Assembly (NCBI GenBank): GCA_016716885.1
Contig: JADJUV010000083.1
Location: 1-34,348, forward strand
DNA from: Candidatus Trichofilum aggregatum
GTDB lineage: Bacteria > Chloroflexota > Anaerolineae > Promineifilales > Promineifilaceae
Length of the DNA stretch: 34,348 nt
Reading direction: 5' to 3'
Shown piece by piece: positions 33,115 to 34,348 of this stretch (its first letter is position 1; every line of letters begins with the position of its first letter). The position numbers and the translations under genes are program-made. The notes under the pieces are model-generated. The model had not been told where the DNA came from and searched no databases. It saw only the letters and a list, made by a program, of their open reading frames with translations.

Positions 33115-33531
33115 TTACGGGATTTGCATGAACAAATCAAGTTCAGCGTGGGGTAAGGGATCGGGTGACTCAGTGGCGTAATGACCGGTGGTCCAAAAGG
33201 TGGTGCGTACCTGGAATTGTGTCTGTAATTCTCGTTCAGACCCATTCTTGAATAGATGGGCGGCCCAGGTACCATTACGCCCAGGTGGGCAGTTGACCAC
33301 CAAATGAACATATTGCTCGGTGACATCAAAATGGGTCAACATGCAGGCGTTGGCTTTGGCAATGCGTTCCAAAGCGCGACGAAGCGGGATATGCAGGAAA
33401 TCGGGCAAGGGTTCACGAGCACGCCACAAGATGGCGTAGGCATGGTTGGTGCGGACGGGTTGAGGCGGCGGTGGGGTTGGGGTGTATTCCGCGGCCGCGA
33501 CCGTTACTTCTATACCCGTCAACTCTAACAA
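33115..33531 (-). CDS. Y1 (HUH) transposase-like protein, possibly domesticated
   Basis: This 138-residue protein resembles the Y1_Tnp fold of IS200/REP-associated transposases: NHAYAILWRAREPLPDFLHIPLRR, IAKANACMLTHFDVTEQYVHLVVNCPPG, HLFKNGSERELQTQF, RTTFWTTGHYATES. The usual His-hydrophobic-His metal motif is changed: the matching spot reads YVH. The likely catalytic Tyr would be in the TTGHYATES segment. It starts at TTG 33531, inside or beside the end of the upstream Roadblock gene; a repaired frame of that gene would stop at 33525-33527, overlapping this start. No terminal repeats typical of a mobile unit are seen. This suggests a co-opted relative rather than a live insertion sequence. 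Confidence 0.6.
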   Translation of the reverse strand: MLELTGIEVTVAAAEYTPTPPPPQPVRTNHAYAILWRAREPLPDFLHIPLRRALERIAKANACMLTHFDVTEQYVHLVVNCPPGRNGTWAAHLFKNGSERELQTQFQVRTTFWTTGHYATESPDPLPHAELDLFMQIP

Positions 33532-33568
33532 CTGGGGCTGTAACTGTCATCTGCCTGCCGAAGCATAC

Positions 33569-34255
33569 TCAAAGGGTGGTGGGTGGGGCTACCAAACGTA
33601 GAAAATACCCATCGCCGATGGGGCGAGAGTAAAGCAGCAGTTCCCCTACCCGCCCTGGCAAGCGGTAAAACTGCATCTGCGCTGTCATCTCGCCCTCTTG
33701 CCAGGTCTGCTGGCAGCGGGCCGCAATCAACGTGGCCTGCTCATTGGTCAAATCACCAGCAAAAGCCAACACGGACCGATGTTGCAAAAAAAGCCGCCAC
33801 ACCCGTATCTGCACTCACCTGCTGAAGCAAGGCCATAACCCGCCCAATATCCACCAGAGGACAACCTGTGTTGGCCTGTTTATCCAGTTCCAGGAACATG
33901 GGGAAACCGGTTTTTGCAAAATCGCTTCTAAAACCAAAGGCAGTTCTACATCAAAGCGGGTTTTACTGAGTAACGTTTTGAGGCGCGCCCGTTGGGCCTG
34001 GGGCAGAGGGGTGTGGGGAGCAGGCACAATGCCCACCAGGGGCAAATCTGGCTGAAGAATGAGCAAAGCCCGGAACAAACCATCGTCGCTTTGAGCGGGG
34101 ACAAAGGCCAGGTCTTGGTGTTGTTGCACCAGAATAAGACAGGCATCCCGCACATTACGAACAATGGTGGCCTGATATTGGCCTTTTTCCAACGCGGCCG
34201 CTAATCGGGTCGCAAACTCTGTATCCGGTTCAACAATGATAATTTTGTTTTTCAT
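33569..34255 (-). CDS. Pseudo-receiver / Roadblock-LC7-like protein (several frameshifts)
   Basis: ATG 34255 begins a CheY-like fold: NKIIIVEPDTEFATRLAAALEKGQY, NVRDACLILVQQHQDLAFVP, and LILQPDLPLVGIVPAP. The position of the phospho-acceptor Asp reads LAFVPA, so this receiver is probably not phosphorylated. After a shift near the G4 run 33900-33903, reading gives MFLELDKQANTG and DIGRVMALLQQVSADTG, and after a second near the A7 run 33786-33792 (plus strand), SVLAFAGDLTNEQATLIAARC, MQFYRLPGRVGELLLYSRP and GYFLRLVAPPTT. The last part resembles Roadblock/LC7 domains, which regulate small GTPases in bacteria. A third shift near 33571 would extend it to 33525. Four reading steps make a full-length product uncertain here. 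Confidence 0.55.
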
Positions 34256-34293
34256 GCCCTACACCAGGAGATAGACTAACTACGATGGCCTTC

Positions 34294-34323
34294 ATTCTAC
34301 GGGGGAAACCAGAGCAAAAGCAA
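34294..34323 (-). promoter_or_regulatory. Promoter of the pseudo-receiver gene
   Basis: Minus strand TTGCTT (34323-34318), 18-bp spacer, TAGAAT (34299-34294), about 38 bp before ATG 34255. The hexamers are good but not perfect. A clear ribosome binding site is lacking. Confidence 0.45.
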
Positions 34324-34348
34324 TGAGGCAAGGGCAAGTTTCACGCAA

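Larger units (their letters stand above)
156..34201. repeat. Highly iterated palindrome GCGGCCGC (70 copies)
   Basis: The self-complementary octamer GCGGCCGC starts at 156, 251, 1460, 1513, 1648, 2129, 3418, 3424, 3889, 5458, 5917, 5983, 6238, 6716, 7278, 7310, 7566, 7935, 8743, 9228, 9665, 9702, 9882, 10766, 11166, 11457, 12531, 12602, 13159, 13749, 14981, 15145, 17048, 17225, 17656, 17908, 18397, 18514, 20026, 20329, 20742, 21537, 23539, 24081, 24087, 24447, 24483, 25187, 25594, 25938, 26136, 26673, 26895, 26916, 26946, 27033, 27177, 27363, 27817, 28101, 28307, 29568, 29727, 30466, 30696, 31313, 32540, 32546, 33491 and 34194. Counting was by eye, so single positions may be off by a base. 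A following G is very common (GCGGCCGCG). Copies lie in coding and non-coding DNA and in all codon phases: Ala-Ala-Ala, Arg-Gly-Arg and Arg-Pro. A HIP1-like genome-wide element is the inference. Confidence 0.95.

Noticed and set aside
156..34201. GCGGCCGC copies as cloning-linker (NotI) contamination
   Set aside because: They are embedded in frame inside conserved proteins such as QueA, SerS and MazG, at irregular spacing and in all phases, so they are native.

Overview
The window looks like a chromosomal segment of an uncultured or little-studied Chloroflexota bacterium of the Anaerolineae/Caldilineae/Ardenticatenia type. That placement is inferred from gene style, not from a marker search. 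The hints are exported proteins with Thr/Pro-rich linkers (repeated TPTPT), a SEDS protein paired with a transpeptidase-like partner and an M23 lipoprotein, FHA/GAF signalling, a bactofilin-type protein, a T-box leader on serS, and a YabN-like MazG fusion. Genes run on both strands in short operons. No rRNA, tRNA, CRISPR array, prophage or complete insertion sequence was seen.

The strongest signal is not a gene. The 8-bp palindrome GCGGCCGC occurs 70 times by hand count in 34.3 kb, about once per 490 bp, where about one copy is expected for this base composition. It lies mostly inside coding sequence, in all three codon phases, and often forms Ala-Ala-Ala. This resembles the cyanobacterial HIP1 palindrome (GCGATCGC) but with a different core.

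Layout. 1-1.5 kb: a decayed TolB/WD40-like propeller gene bracketed by two copies of a ~60-bp repeat, each ending in the palindrome. 1.5-4.1 kb (minus): sulfurtransferase and a secreted PKD-CAP protein. 4.3-12 kb (plus): a bactofilin/coiled-coil protein, MTA phosphorylase, a FtsW/RodA-like SEDS protein, a transpeptidase homologue without its active site, and an M23 lipoprotein with a C-terminal propeller. This block reads as a cell-shape and envelope module. 12.1-13.8 kb (minus): DEAD-box RNA helicase with a terminator in its leader. 14.4-15.5 kb (plus): acyl-CoA dehydrogenase with a structured leader. 15.6-18.7 kb (minus): PrsW-like protease, QueA, and a beta-hydroxyacid dehydrogenase. 19.1-21.6 kb (plus): FHA-GAF-GAF-PAS histidine kinase. 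21.6-24.7 kb (minus): aldo/keto reductase, an esterase, and a membrane-anchored protein interrupted by simple repeats. 25-28.4 kb (plus): metallophosphoesterase and a CapA-like lipoprotein. 28.5-34.3 kb (minus): SH3-like membrane protein, MazG, SerS with a serine T-box and a 35-residue membrane microprotein in its leader, a Y1-transposase-like protein, and a pseudo-receiver/Roadblock protein.

Caution on gene integrity. At least eight genes are broken by one-base shifts, most of them beside short homopolymers, while reading remains protein-like on both sides. The pattern fits homopolymer under-calling in the consensus better than mass gene decay, so these genes are annotated as single units with the shift noted. 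The 1-1.5 kb region is different and looks truly decayed.
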